A stretch of DNA of 64,000 bases from NCBI RefSeq assembly GCF_001651805.1, contig NZ_CP015839.1, positions 4,650,001 to 4,714,000 on the forward strand, given 5' to 3'. The position numbers and the translations under genes were made by a program. The DNA is from Marinobacterium aestuarii (GTDB lineage Bacteria; Pseudomonadota; Gammaproteobacteria; Pseudomonadales; Balneatricaceae). Below, one piece after another: positions 52,017 to 61,606 of this stretch. The notes beneath the pieces are model-generated. The model saw only the letters and a program-made list of their open reading frames with translations, ran no database searches and was not told where the DNA came from. Numbering within the stretch: position 1 is the stretch's first letter; every line of letters begins with the position of its first letter.

Positions 52017-53441
52017 ATGTCAGCCAGCGTCGCCAACCAGATCATCACGCCAGCCACCACCGAACCCGGCCACAACCTCACAACGTCCGTGCAGCAGATT
52101 GATGCACGCCATCACCTGCACCCTTTCACCGACACCGCGGCGCTAAACCGCAGAGGGGCTCGCGTCATGGTGCGCGGCGAAGGAGTTTATCTGTGGGATT
52201 CCGAGGGCAACAAGATTCTGGATGGCATGGCGGGGCTCTGGTGCGTCAACCTCGGCTATGGCCGGCGCGAACTGATCGACGCCGCCAAAACCCAGCTTGA
52301 AGAACTGCCCTATTACAACAACTTTTTCCAGACCACCACGGCCCCCGCCGCCGTGCTGGCCCAGGAAATCGCCAGCGTGACACCGGGGGATCTGAATCAC
52401 ATTTTCTTTGCCAACTCGGGCTCGGAAGCGGTGGATACGCTGATGCGCATGATTCGCCACTACTGGACACTGGAAGGCCAGCCACAGAAAACCCTGCTGA
52501 TCAGCCGGGACAATGCCTACCACGGCAGCACCATCGGCGGCACCAGCCTTGGCGGCATGACCCCCATGCACCGCCAGGGTGGTCCTTTCCTGCCGGATAT
52601 CGAACATATCCGCCAGCCGTACTGGTATGGCGAGGGTGACGGGCTGAGCGAAGCGGAGTTTGGCCTCAAGGCCGCCGCCGCACTGGAAGAGCGCATCCTG
52701 CAGCTGGGCCCCGAGCGGGTCGCGGCCTTTGTCGGCGAACCCATTCAGGGCGCAGGCGGTGTCATCATGCCGCCGGCGGGCTACTGGCAGGAAATCCAGC
52801 GCATCTGCCGCAAATACGACATTCTGCTGGCGGCCGACGAGGTGATCTGTGGCTTTGGTCGCACCGGCAGCTGGTTCGGCTCCCAGACGCTGGGGATCGA
52901 GCCCGACCTGATGTCCATGGCCAAGGGGCTGTCATCGGGTTACATGCCCATATCCGCCGTGGCCGTGGGGGACCGCGTGGCCAGCAGCCTGATCGAAAAA
53001 GGCGGCGAGTTCTACCACGGCTTCACCTACTCCGGACACCCGGTGGCCGCCGCCGTGGCCATCGCCAATATCCGCACCATGAAGCAGGAAAAAATCGTCG
53101 AGTATGTCGCCGACGACATAGGGCCCTACTTCCAGCAGCGCCTGCGCCAAATCCTGGCGGAACATCCGCTGGTGGGACATATCGAAGGCATCGGCCTGAT
53201 TGCCGGCATAGCGCTGGTGAAGGACCGGGCCCGCCGGACCTTCTTCGCAGAAACCGGCGCCGCGGGGCAAATCTGTCGGGATCACTGCTTTGAAAACAAC
53301 CTGATCATGCGCGCCGTGGGTGACCGCATGGTGCTGTCACCGCCGCTGATTATCAGCCGGGATGAGGTGGATGAGCTCTGTCAGAAGGTGCGCACCTGCT
53401 TCGACCTGACACTCAAAAGCGTGCGCGAACAGGGCTTATAG
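52017..53441 (+). CDS. spuC: Class III aminotransferase, putrescine:pyruvate aminotransferase-like (SpuC)
   Basis: A 474-residue pyridoxal-phosphate enzyme of the omega-aminotransferase type. NSGSEAVDTLMRMIRHYW binds the phosphate; AAFVGEPIQGAGGVIMPP and AADEVICGFGRTGSWFG follow; the PLP lysine is in MSMAKGLSSGYMPISA. The length and motifs match SpuC and related aminotransferases that give 4-aminobutanal from putrescine. ATG 52017 follows GGGGG at 5 bases. Shared operators with potF and the GntR regulator support a polyamine-catabolism role; beta-alanine or other amines cannot be excluded. Confidence 0.85.
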   Translation: MSASVANQIITPATTEPGHNLTTSVQQIDARHHLHPFTDTAALNRRGARVMVRGEGVYLWDSEGNKILDGMAGLWCVNLGYGRRELIDAAKTQLEELPYYNNFFQTTTAPAAVLAQEIASVTPGDLNHIFFANSGSEAVDTLMRMIRHYWTLEGQPQKTLLISRDNAYHGSTIGGTSLGGMTPMHRQGGPFLPDIEHIRQPYWYGEGDGLSEAEFGLKAAAALEERILQLGPERVAAFVGEPIQGAGGVIMPPAGYWQEIQRICRKYDILLAADEVICGFGRTGSWFGSQTLGIEPDLMSMAKGLSSGYMPISAVAVGDRVASSLIEKGGEFYHGFTYSGHPVAAAVAIANIRTMKQEKIVEYVADDIGPYFQQRLRQILAEHPLVGHIEGIGLIAGIALVKDRARRTFFAETGAAGQICRDHCFENNLIMRAVGDRMVLSPPLIISRDEVDELCQKVRTCFDLTLKSVREQGL

Positions 53442-53565
53442 CAGGTGCGAAGCGCGTCTAACCCGGCCTACAAGTTCGGTAACCATCGTGCCTGCCCGGT
53501 GAGGGACCGGCGCCGCTGCGCAGTTCGCTGACCGGGCTGGCATCACAGCAGCGACGGCCTCCGAC

Positions 53566-54075
53566 TCAGGGCGCCGGCTTGCCCCTGGTGCCGCCAAACC
53601 AGTAACTCAGCACCTGTACCACGCCCGCCGTGAGCACGCCAAACAGGATCTGCAACTGATCCATCAGGGAATTATCCCCGGTCTGCATGTTCATTTCATC
53701 GCTGATTTCGACATAGAAGATTGCTGCCAGCATGCTGAAGTATGCGATCAGAAATAGCACACTGATGAGTACCTGCGGATTAATGGCGGCTTTTGCTCTG
53801 GGGTTATCAGGGCCAGCGCCCTGCTGCTTGTGCAGATCGACGCCCAGCTTCTGCATTTCGAGCCGAAACGGCTGATCGAGATCCTTGATCCTGTGCAGAT
53901 TTTTCGCATCATCGAGCAGCGCTAAGAGGCGTTCCTGCGGACTGGCCTCGCTGCCCTCACTGCCGGGCGGCAGATGATCCTGAATATAACGCTGTGCCAC
54001 GGCGGCGAAAGGCCCCTTGAGAGCCAACCCCAGCGTAGGCGCAACCTGTTGAATAATATCCGGTATTTCTTTCAT
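53566..54075 (-). CDS. Holin-like membrane protein, 169 residues
   Basis: I recognise a possible 3TM-holin pattern but not a firm family. The N-terminal 100 residues are soluble and charged; two hydrophobic segments follow (about 105-124, PQVLISVLFLIAYFSMLAAI, and about 138-160, LQILFGVLTAGVVQVLSYWF), then a Gly-rich tail FGGTRGKPAP. Phage and gene-transfer-agent holins have a similar tail. It stands alone between the aminotransferase and ntrC; a stray phage gene or a host envelope protein are both possible. Confidence 0.5.
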   Translation of the reverse strand: MKEIPDIIQQVAPTLGLALKGPFAAVAQRYIQDHLPPGSEGSEASPQERLLALLDDAKNLHRIKDLDQPFRLEMQKLGVDLHKQQGAGPDNPRAKAAINPQVLISVLFLIAYFSMLAAIFYVEISDEMNMQTGDNSLMDQLQILFGVLTAGVVQVLSYWFGGTRGKPAP

Positions 54076-54280
54076 CCCTGATTACCTGCGGTAATTGCCC
54101 ATGTTCAGGCACAGCCATGGATAAGGGACTAAAAGGGCGGATACTGGGTTGATCTACTCAACCCGAACGAAGCCGCCTCCACCCTGAAAACATCGCACAA
54201 GCTTGCGCCAACAGCTCCTGATACTGCGCCTGTGGTGGCGCTATTCACAATGAAAAGTCTGCATTCACCCGGCGCATCCG

Positions 54281-55714
54281 TTACTCGTCCTCGTCGACCT
54301 CGGTGCCGCTATCCATGCCCAGTTCCTTGATCTTGCGGGTCAGGGTGTTGCGGCCCCAGCCCAGCAGCAGGGCGGCATCGCGCCTGCGGCCAGCGGTATG
54401 CTTGAGCGCGGTTTCTATCATGATGCGCTCGAACGCCGGCACCGCCTCTTCCAGAATCCCCTGGCGACCACAGCCCAGCTGCTGATCGGTCCACAGGCGC
54501 AGCGCCTGCTCCCAGTTGGAACTGACGGTGGTGCCCTGGTCCTGCTGCTCCAGCAGCTCCGGCGGCAGGTCTTCGATCAGCACCTCGCGGCCCGAGGCCA
54601 TCACCGTAAGCCAGCGACAGGTGTTCTCCAGCTGACGCACGTTGCCCTGCCATAACAGGTGACTCATAAACTTTTCAGTTTCCGCCTTCAGCACCTTGGG
54701 CTCGACACTCAGCTCCTTGGCCGAGCTGGCGAGAAAGTGCTGCGCCAGACGCGGAATATCCTCGCGTCGCTCCGACAGTTTCGGAATATGGATGCGAATC
54801 ACATTGAGGCGATGAAACAGGTCTTCGCGAAAGCGCCCGTCGGCCACCAGCTTTTCAAGGTTCTGATGGGTGGCGGCGATAATGCGCACATCCACCTGCA
54901 CCGGCGTATGACCACCCACGCGGTAGAACTCGCCTTCGGCCAGCACGCGCAGCAGCCGGGTCTGGGTATCCGCCGGCATGTCGCCGATCTCATCCAGAAA
55001 CAGGGTGCCACCGTCGGCCTGCTCGAAACGCCCGCGACGTGCAGACGCAGCCCCCGTAAAAGCGCCTTTCTCGTGCCCGAACAATTCGGATTCGATCAGA
55101 TCCTTGGGAATGGCCGCCATGTTAAGCGGGATAAACGACTGACTGGCGCGGGGACTGTGCTTGTGCAGCGCGTGGGCGACCAGCTCCTTGCCGGTGCCGG
55201 ACTCGCCATTGATCAGCACCGTGATATTGGACTGCGACAGCCGGCCAATGGCACGGAAGACTTCCTGCATCGCAGGCGCCTCGCCGATAATCTCGGTGGC
55301 GCGCACCACCACCGGCTCGATGACCGCACCCTGCTGCTGCTCCCGGGCGTGGGCCAGGGCCCTGCGCGCCAGTGCCACGGCATCATCCACATCAAAGGGC
55401 TTGGGCAGGTATTCAAAGGCGCCGCCCTGGTAGGATGCCACCGCACTTTCCAGATCCGAATGGGCGGTCATGATAATGATCGGGATTTCAGGATGGGTAT
55501 CCTGAATCTTGTCGAGCATGGCCAGACCATCGGTGCCGGGCATACGGATGTCGCTGATGATGGCGTCGGGACACTCACGCGTCAGGCGGCGCAGCAGATC
55601 ATCGGCGTTGTCGAACGACTGGGTCTCAAGTCCGGCCTGATCCAGCGCCTTTTCCAGCACCCAGCGGATCGACCGGTCATCGTCCACGATCCAGACGTTA
55701 CCTGAGATTCTCAT
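54281..55714 (-). CDS. ntrC: Nitrogen regulator NtrC
   Basis: A 477-residue sigma-54 response regulator. The receiver domain (residues 1-125) has VDDDRS, the phosphoacceptor Asp in IISDIRMPG and the Lys in YLPKPF; the AAA+ domain carries GESGTGKE, GAFTGAASARRG and [13 protein letters not shown]; the C-terminal Fis-type domain has RRRDAALLLGWGRNTLTRKIKELG. It overlaps the ntrB stop by 17 bases. It activates glnA and nitrogen-scavenging genes when phosphorylated by NtrB. Confidence 0.96.
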   Translation of the reverse strand: MRISGNVWIVDDDRSIRWVLEKALDQAGLETQSFDNADDLLRRLTRECPDAIISDIRMPGTDGLAMLDKIQDTHPEIPIIIMTAHSDLESAVASYQGGAFEYLPKPFDVDDAVALARRALAHAREQQQGAVIEPVVVRATEIIGEAPAMQEVFRAIGRLSQSNITVLINGESGTGKELVAHALHKHSPRASQSFIPLNMAAIPKDLIESELFGHEKGAFTGAASARRGRFEQADGGTLFLDEIGDMPADTQTRLLRVLAEGEFYRVGGHTPVQVDVRIIAATHQNLEKLVADGRFREDLFHRLNVIRIHIPKLSERREDIPRLAQHFLASSAKELSVEPKVLKAETEKFMSHLLWQGNVRQLENTCRWLTVMASGREVLIEDLPPELLEQQDQGTTVSSNWEQALRLWTDQQLGCGRQGILEEAVPAFERIMIETALKHTAGRRRDAALLLGWGRNTLTRKIKELGMDSGTEVDEDE

Positions 55715-56783
55715 GCTGTAGCTCCAACGGTATAAAGAGTTTGAATTGGGTTTCGCCCGGCTCAGTCACGCACTCGATCAGCCCCTGGTGCTGATTGATG
55801 ATCGACTGGGCAATGGACAGCCCCAGACCCGTGCCATCGGCATGTCCGGTGACCATGGGGTAGAAGATGTTGTTGAATATTTCGGCGGGAATGCCCGGGC
55901 CGTTGTCGCTGATCATCACACAGCACACCAGACGATGACGCTCCGTGCCCAGGGTCACCTGGCGCATGGCGCGGGTGCGCAGCTGCAGCGTCGGCTCAGG
56001 CGTGCCGGCACGCTGCAGCGCCTGCATGCCATTGCGTACTATGTTCAGCACCGCCTGAATCAGCTGCTCCGAGTCACCGGTAAATTCGGGAATACTGGGG
56101 TCGTAGTCCCGCTGGATGTTGATCCAGCCACCACTCTCGGCATTCACCAGGCTGCACACCCGTTCGAGGATGGCGTGAATGTTCACCGCCGACAGCTGTG
56201 GCAGCTTGCGCGGCCCCAGCAGCCGGTCCACCAGGTTGCGCAGCCGGTCGGCCTCTTCGATGATGACACGGGTATATTCGTGCAGGTCGGCATCGTTCAG
56301 TTCGCGCTCCAGCAATTGCGCGGCGCCGCGAATGCCCCCCAGTGGATTCTTGATTTCGTGGGCCAGTCCACGCACCAGATTGCGCGCCGCGGCGTGGCGG
56401 GCCAGCAACTCTTCTTCGCGCTCGATGCGCATCAGTCGGTCACGCGCTTCCACTTCCACCAGCAGGGTGCGACCACCACCGGACTGCGGAATCGTATTGA
56501 CGCTGTAATCGACGGTCAGCTCATGCCCGCTCATGGTGATCATGCGCGCCTCGCGCTTGGTGTAGGGATGCCCCGACGCCATCGAGTTCTGCAATACCTG
56601 CAGTTCGGCCGGACTGGCCGCCAGCCATTCTTCCGCCCGCATGCCCTTGAGCCTGCGCATGGTGGCCTCGAACAGCATCTCGGCCGCCGGATTCATGTAA
56701 ACGATGCACAGCGCGCCATCGAGCATGATCACAGCCTTGCTGAGGTTATCGAGTATCTGCTTGTGCTGAGATGGCCTGAACAT
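55698..56783 (-). CDS. ntrB: Nitrogen sensor kinase NtrB
   Basis: A 361-residue soluble kinase/phosphatase controlled by the PII protein. A PAS domain (about residues 10-110, with ALCIVYMNPAAEMLF) is followed by the H-box GLAHEIKNPLGGIRGAAQLL, then N-box NIVRNGMQAL and DNGPGIP, GLGLSIAQSI. Its promoter region carries a perfect NtrC site. Confidence 0.96.
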   Translation of the reverse strand: MFRPSQHKQILDNLSKAVIMLDGALCIVYMNPAAEMLFEATMRRLKGMRAEEWLAASPAELQVLQNSMASGHPYTKREARMITMSGHELTVDYSVNTIPQSGGGRTLLVEVEARDRLMRIEREEELLARHAAARNLVRGLAHEIKNPLGGIRGAAQLLERELNDADLHEYTRVIIEEADRLRNLVDRLLGPRKLPQLSAVNIHAILERVCSLVNAESGGWINIQRDYDPSIPEFTGDSEQLIQAVLNIVRNGMQALQRAGTPEPTLQLRTRAMRQVTLGTERHRLVCCVMISDNGPGIPAEIFNNIFYPMVTGHADGTGLGLSIAQSIINQHQGLIECVTEPGETQFKLFIPLELQHENLR

Positions 56784-57222
56784 AATGAACTCTGTTGCTG
56801 GACTCTATAAGTAGTAGCAAGATCAGCGCCAACTTGCTGACAGCGCTAAAACGGGCTGAATGCCCTGGCCGGCGCCATAATGGGGCAACCCGGCGCCCTG
56901 CTAGAGTTTAGCCTTGGGCGCGGACATGCACCACTATGGTGCATTCCCGCGCCCTATAACAGCCAGCCGCACCACAACAGCCACGCGCTCTGCTATGGCG
57001 CCTTGGAATGGCGCTCCACAATGACTGTGCGCCCCCACAAAAGTGGGCACACAGTTAGACCCTCTGCTCGAACGCCGCCAGTTTTACCCTGTTTCTCGGA
57101 ATTTGCCGGTATATCTTCGAAATTCGCCCGGAGCTCATTTCCCGGCTACAACGGCATTCGCAGGTTGGTAATGAGCCTAGCGAATTCCGACATCCGCAGC
57201 GCCCGCTGTGAAGCACAGTTCC
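56784..57222. other. Intergenic gap between ntrB and the glnA terminator
   Basis: About 440 bases between ntrB and the heptamer array, with no gene. The open frame on the plus strand (56880-57275) overlaps repeats and lacks family motifs. The NtrC box at 56927 is the only feature I can define; the ntrB promoter must lie nearby. Confidence 0.5.
56927..56943. promoter_or_regulatory. NtrC-binding box upstream of ntrBC
   Basis: TGCACC-ACTAT-GGTGCA is a perfect match to the NtrC consensus TGCACC-N5-GGTGCA. It lies about 145 bases upstream of the ntrB start codon and fits autoregulation of ntrBC by NtrC. Confidence 0.82.
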
Positions 57223-57289
57223 AAGGTGCAAGGTGCAAGGTGCAAGGTGCAAGGTCTGATGCTAGCTACGAATAACGAATAACGAATAA
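57223..57289. repeat. Heptamer arrays: AAGGTGC x4 and CGAATAA x3
   Basis: Four perfect tandem copies of AAGGTGC (57223-57250, plus a partial fifth) are followed 18 bases later by three perfect copies of CGAATAA (57269-57289). Both have a strict 7-base period. The array lies between the NtrC box and the glnA terminator. Confidence 0.88.
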
Positions 57290-57374
57290 CGGCTTTTTTA
57301 CTTCCTGCTCAGCGGCCGATGTAACCCCGAATTGATCGCCACCGCGACAGTGCCGATGGCGAAAAACAGGCACA

Positions 57375-57400
57375 AAAAAACCTCCCGAAGGAGGTTTTTT
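57375..57400 (-). terminator. Rho-independent terminator of glnA
   Basis: AAAAAACCTCC pairs with GGAGGTTTTTT around a CGAA tetraloop, 54 bases past the glnA stop. The tetraloop and T-runs on both strands make this a very strong, possibly bidirectional, terminator. Confidence 0.95.
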
Positions 57401-57453
57401 GCGGGCCGTCAGATCAGCGCCACCACAGCGGCACCTTTCTTATACGGAACGGC

Positions 57454-58863
57454 TTATACGGAGTAGTAGAGGTCGAACTCTACCGGGTGCGTCGTCATGT
57501 TGACGCGCGCCAGTTCTTCACGCTTCAGGCGGATGTAAGCATCCAGCATGTCGTCGGAGAATACTCCGCCAGCGGTGAGGAACTCACGATCCGCTTCCAG
57601 TGCCAGCAGCGCTTCGTCGAGGCTCTCGGCAACGGTCGGGATCAGCTTCGCTTCTTCCGGCGGCAGGTCGTACAAATCTTTGTCAGCCGGGTCGCCAGGA
57701 TGAATCTTGTTCTTGATACCGTCGATACCCGCCATCAGCAGTGCCGCGAAGCACAGGTAAGGGTTGGCAGCAGGATCCGGGAAGCGCGCTTCCACACGAC
57801 GGCCCTTGGGGCTGGTAGTGTAAGGAATGCGCAGCGACGCGGAACGGTTGCGGGCAGAGTATGCCAGCATGACCGGCGCTTCGAAGCCAGGTACCAGACG
57901 CTTGTAAGAGTTGGTAGCCGGGTTGCAAATGGCGTTCAGAGCCTTGGCGTGCTTGACGATACCGCCAATGTAGAACAGTGCAGTTTCGCTCAGACCACCG
58001 TAGCCGTCACCCGCGAAGATGTTCACGCCGTCCTTGTTCATGGACAGATGCACGTGCATACCTGAGCCGTTATCGCCAACCAGCGGCTTGGGCATAAAGG
58101 TCGCAGTCTTGCCGTAGCTGTGGGCCACGTTGTGCACGCAGTACTTCAGGATCTGAACTTCGTCCGCCTTTTTCACCAGGCTGTTACCGCGCACGCCAAT
58201 TTCGCACTGGCCGGCGGTGGCAACTTCGTGGTGGTGAACTTCGATGGTCAGGCCCATGGCTTCCATGGCATCGCACATGGCGGCGCGCAGGTCGTGCAGG
58301 GAATCGATTGGCGGAACCGGGAAGTAACCGCCTTTAACGCGCGGACGGTGACCGGTGTTACGGCCGCCTTCGAACTGCTTGTCGGACGACCAGGACGCTT
58401 CTTCAGAACCGATGCTGTAACCGCAACCACCGATACCGGCGTGCCACTCAACAGAATCGAACACGAAGAATTCCGGCTCTGGGCCCAGCATGCAGCTATC
58501 GGCAATGCCGGTAGACTTCAGGTATTCTTCGGCGCGCGTTGCAACAGAACGCGGGTCACGGTCGTAACCCTGGCCAGTCATGGGCTCAACGATGTTGCAA
58601 CGTACGATAACGGTAGCGTCTTCAGCAAAGGGGTCCAGCACGGAAGCGCTGTCGTCCGGCATCAGGATCATGTCGGATTCGTTGATTCCCTTCCAGCCTG
58701 CGATGGAAGAACCATCGAACATTTTGCCGTCTTCGAAGAATTCATCACCCATGTCCGAAACCGGAATGGTGAGATGCTGCTCTTTACCTTTGAAATCGGT
58801 AAAGCGCATATCAATCCAGCGAGCTTCGCTTTCTTTAATCAGATTCAGAGTATTCTCTGACAT
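57454..58863 (-). CDS. glnA: Glutamine synthetase type I
   Basis: A 469-residue enzyme making glutamine from glutamate and ammonia, active as a dodecamer. [17 protein letters not shown] is the beta-grasp motif, [11 protein letters not shown] and [16 protein letters not shown] bind metal and substrates, and [16 protein letters not shown] and [18 protein letters not shown] follow. The adenylylation site Tyr is present in [10 protein letters not shown] near residue 400, so GlnE control is expected. Transcription from a perfect sigma-54 site by NtrC is indicated by its upstream region. Confidence 0.98.
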   Translation of the reverse strand: MSENTLNLIKESEARWIDMRFTDFKGKEQHLTIPVSDMGDEFFEDGKMFDGSSIAGWKGINESDMILMPDDSASVLDPFAEDATVIVRCNIVEPMTGQGYDRDPRSVATRAEEYLKSTGIADSCMLGPEPEFFVFDSVEWHAGIGGCGYSIGSEEASWSSDKQFEGGRNTGHRPRVKGGYFPVPPIDSLHDLRAAMCDAMEAMGLTIEVHHHEVATAGQCEIGVRGNSLVKKADEVQILKYCVHNVAHSYGKTATFMPKPLVGDNGSGMHVHLSMNKDGVNIFAGDGYGGLSETALFYIGGIVKHAKALNAICNPATNSYKRLVPGFEAPVMLAYSARNRSASLRIPYTTSPKGRRVEARFPDPAANPYLCFAALLMAGIDGIKNKIHPGDPADKDLYDLPPEEAKLIPTVAESLDEALLALEADREFLTAGGVFSDDMLDAYIRLKREELARVNMTTHPVEFDLYYSV

Positions 58864-58951
58864 TTGCCTTTCTCCACTCTGTTGAAACTGTCAGATCCGT
58901 GGTTCTGCAGTCCTGCTAAAAACGGCCTACAACCTCTTGGCTGTAGCAAGA

Positions 58952-58966
58952 GCAATCTCCGTGCCA
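58952..58966 (-). promoter_or_regulatory. Sigma-54 promoter of glnA
   Basis: Minus strand TGGCAC-GGAGA-TTGC is an exact match to the sigma-54 consensus, predicting a start near 58940 and a leader of about 77 bases. It is the strongest promoter signal in the window. Confidence 0.9.
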
Positions 58967-59028
58967 GCACTACAAAAGCCCTAAGTGCTTCATTTTCGGT
59001 CAATCCAGACCCGACGAAGCCCCAGCGG

Positions 59029-59046
59029 CGCACCAACATGAAGCAC
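59029..59046. promoter_or_regulatory. NtrC-binding box upstream of glnA
   Basis: GCACCAACATGAAGCAC retains the left half-site and the core of the E. coli glnA site (GCACCAACATGGTGC) with a degenerate right half. It lies about 97 bases upstream of the predicted glnA start. A weaker copy may lie at 59059-59075. Confidence 0.6.
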
Positions 59047-59301
59047 AAAAGAACGCCAGCGCACTACTACGGGTCATTTACAGTATTTTCTGCCCATGCG
59101 AGCATCAGCGAGCCCAATCATACTGCAACCCTTCCAAAGCTGTCTGCCTCAAAAAGGGGCCCTCGGAGTATTTTTCGTGCGAAGCCCCCTGCAAACAGAA
59201 ACAGTTGCCCAACTGGCCACATTTTGATCATATGCTGATCGCTTGTTCGGCTTCGCTCCCGTATAATGCCGCCTTTCCGATTTTCTTGAAGGTAAGAACT
59301 G

Positions 59302-61110
59302 GTGATCGAGAAGCTTAGAAACATTGCCATCATCGCGCACGTTGACCATGGTAAAACCACACTGGTCGACAAGTTGCTGCAGCAGTCCGGTACCCTGGGC
59401 CGACGCGATGAAGGCGCTGAGCGCGTCATGGACTCCAACGATCAGGAGCGTGAGCGCGGTATTACCATTCTGGCGAAAAACACCGCCATTGAATGGAACG
59501 GTTACCGGATCAATATCGTCGATACCCCGGGACACGCCGACTTCGGTGGTGAAGTGGAACGCGTTCTGTCCATGGTTGACTCCGTACTGCTGCTGGTTGA
59601 CGCCGTCGACGGCCCGATGCCCCAGACTCGCTTCGTGACCCAGAAAGCTTTCGCCCAGGGCCTGCGCCCGATCGTGGTCATCAACAAGGTTGACCGTCCG
59701 GGCGCGCGCCCTGACTGGGTTGTAGATCAGGTCTTCGACCTGTTCGATAACCTGGGTGCCACCGACGAGCAGCTCGACTTCCCGATCGTTTACGCCTCTG
59801 CCCTGAACGGCATCGCAGGTCTTGAAGTCGATCAGATGAGCGATGACATGACACCGCTGTTCGAAGCCGTGGTTGAGCACGTCAGCCCGCCGGATGTCGA
59901 CATGGATGGCCCGCTGCAGATGCAGATCTCGGCACTGGACTACAACAGCTATGTTGGCGTCATCGGTGTAGGTCGCGTCAAGCGCGGCCGGATCGCGGTC
60001 AATGCCCAGGTCAAGGTTATCGACCACGACGGCAAGGTCCGTAGCGGCAAGGTTCTGAAGATCATGGGTTACATGGGTCTGGAACGCGTTGAAGTACAGC
60101 AGGCCAAGGCCGGCGACATCATCTGCATCACCGGTATCGATGGACTCAACATCTCCGATACCCTGTGTGATCCGTCCCTGGTAGAAGCCCTGCCGCCGCT
60201 GAGCGTCGACGAACCCACCGTTTCCATGACCTTCCAGGTCAACGATTCGCCGTTCGCAGGCCAGGACGGTAAGTTCGTCACCAGCCGTAACATCAAGGAC
60301 CGCCTCGAGCGCGAATTGATCCACAACGTGGCACTGCGGGTTGAACAGGGCGAATCCCCTGAAAAATTCAAGGTCTCCGGTCGTGGCGAACTGCACCTGT
60401 CGGTACTGATCGAAACCATGCGTCGCGAAGGCTTCGAGCTGGGCGTGTCCCGCCCCGAAGTTATCCAGAAGATCGTCGACGGCAAGGTAGAAGAACCGTA
60501 CGAACTGGTTATGCTGGACGTTGAAGAGCAGCACCAGGGTTCGGTTATCGAAGAGCTGGGCAAGCGCAAAGGCGACATGACCAACATGGAAGTGGATGGC
60601 AAGGGCCGCGTACGCCTGACCTTCATGATTCCGTCCCGTGGTCTGATCGGTTTCCGCTCCATCTTCCTGACCATGACCTCCGGTACTGGCATCCTGACCT
60701 CGACCTTCGATCACTACGGTCCGATCAAGGAAGGCGAAGTCACCTCGCGCATGAACGGCGTACTGGTGACCATGGTCACCGGCAAGGCCCTGGGCTATGC
60801 CCTGTGGAACCTGCAGGAACGTGGCCGTCTGTGCATCGAGCCTAACACCGATGTTTACGAAGGCATGATCCTGGGCATCCACAGCCGCACCAACGACCTG
60901 GCCGTGAACCCGACCAAAGGCAAGCAGCTGACCAACGTTCGTGCCTCCGGCACCGACGAAAACATTCAGCTGACTCCGGCGATCCGCTTCACCCTGGAGC
61001 AGGCGCTGGACTTCATCGAAGACGACGAGCTGGTGGAGGTAACTCCCAAAGGCCTGCGTATTCGCAAGAAGCTGCTGAAAGAAAACGAGCGCAAGCGCAA
61101 CAAGAAGTAA
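59302..61110 (+). CDS. typA: Translational GTPase TypA/BipA
   Basis: A 602-residue ribosome-associated GTPase. G1 is AHVDHGKTT at about residues 13-21, then [27 protein letters not shown] and SALNG. Later domains are those of elongation-factor-G-like GTPases, ending in the typA C-terminal [10 protein letters not shown]. The start is GTG 59302. Codon use is that of a strongly expressed gene. It is divergent from glnA, as in Pseudomonas. Confidence 0.97.
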   Translation: MIEKLRNIAIIAHVDHGKTTLVDKLLQQSGTLGRRDEGAERVMDSNDQERERGITILAKNTAIEWNGYRINIVDTPGHADFGGEVERVLSMVDSVLLLVDAVDGPMPQTRFVTQKAFAQGLRPIVVINKVDRPGARPDWVVDQVFDLFDNLGATDEQLDFPIVYASALNGIAGLEVDQMSDDMTPLFEAVVEHVSPPDVDMDGPLQMQISALDYNSYVGVIGVGRVKRGRIAVNAQVKVIDHDGKVRSGKVLKIMGYMGLERVEVQQAKAGDIICITGIDGLNISDTLCDPSLVEALPPLSVDEPTVSMTFQVNDSPFAGQDGKFVTSRNIKDRLERELIHNVALRVEQGESPEKFKVSGRGELHLSVLIETMRREGFELGVSRPEVIQKIVDGKVEEPYELVMLDVEEQHQGSVIEELGKRKGDMTNMEVDGKGRVRLTFMIPSRGLIGFRSIFLTMTSGTGILTSTFDHYGPIKEGEVTSRMNGVLVTMVTGKALGYALWNLQERGRLCIEPNTDVYEGMILGIHSRTNDLAVNPTKGKQLTNVRASGTDENIQLTPAIRFTLEQALDFIEDDELVEVTPKGLRIRKKLLKENERKRNKK

Positions 61111-61153
61111 GCGGGTCGCTGCAGCTGCAGTGATCCGGTCTTAATAGTCTTGT

Positions 61154-61188
61154 AAAAAGGGGAGTGCCGCCAGGTACTCCCCTTTTTT
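61154..61188 (+). terminator. Rho-independent terminator of typA
   Basis: AAAAAGGGGAGT pairs with ACTCCCCTTTTT around a 10-base loop, followed by a further T, 43 bases past the typA stop. Confidence 0.93.
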
Positions 61189-61538
61189 GTGCCTGTATGC
61201 CGCCACAGCGCAAACCACGGGGCCTGCCATGAGGTACGCTGGAGGCCTGACAACATTCAGGCCGGGCCTGCCACCCGCGGCAAAAGTCCGCCCGAATTCT
61301 GTCTCGGCGGCCTTTTTCGTATTGGAATTTCATATTTGAAAACCCTATCTGAAACAAAGTCACTCTCAAGGCTGAAGATGCCTGATATAAAAAACACTTA
61401 AAATCAATAAGTTACCCTATACCGCCTGCAAAAAATGCATTCCCGCCCGAGCACACAGGCTCCAAAAGCTCTCAACCAGCCACCAGATGCCTCCACCAAA
61501 CTCAAGATATTCCATATTTGGCTTTTAATATTTCATTA
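61189..61538. other. AT-rich gap upstream of the IclR gene
   Basis: About 350 bases without a gene. Composition shifts from GC-rich to visibly AT-rich near 61310, which I take as the left boundary of an acquired segment. No repeat or tRNA end marks it. Confidence 0.45.
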
Positions 61539-61568
61539 TTGACTTTTTGTTTGGGTCGGGCGTACTAT
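61539..61568 (+). promoter_or_regulatory. Sigma-70 promoter of the IclR-sulfatase genes
   Basis: TTGACT, 18-base spacer, TACTAT, 38 bases before the IclR start codon. Both hexamers are close to consensus. Confidence 0.6.
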
Positions 61569-61606
61569 CACTCCATAACTAAAAGCGACTAAAGACAGAA
61601 ACCACC

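Noticed and set aside
56880-57275. 131-codon plus-strand frame between ntrB and glnA
   Set aside because: It runs through the NtrC box and into the heptamer repeats; no family resemblance.
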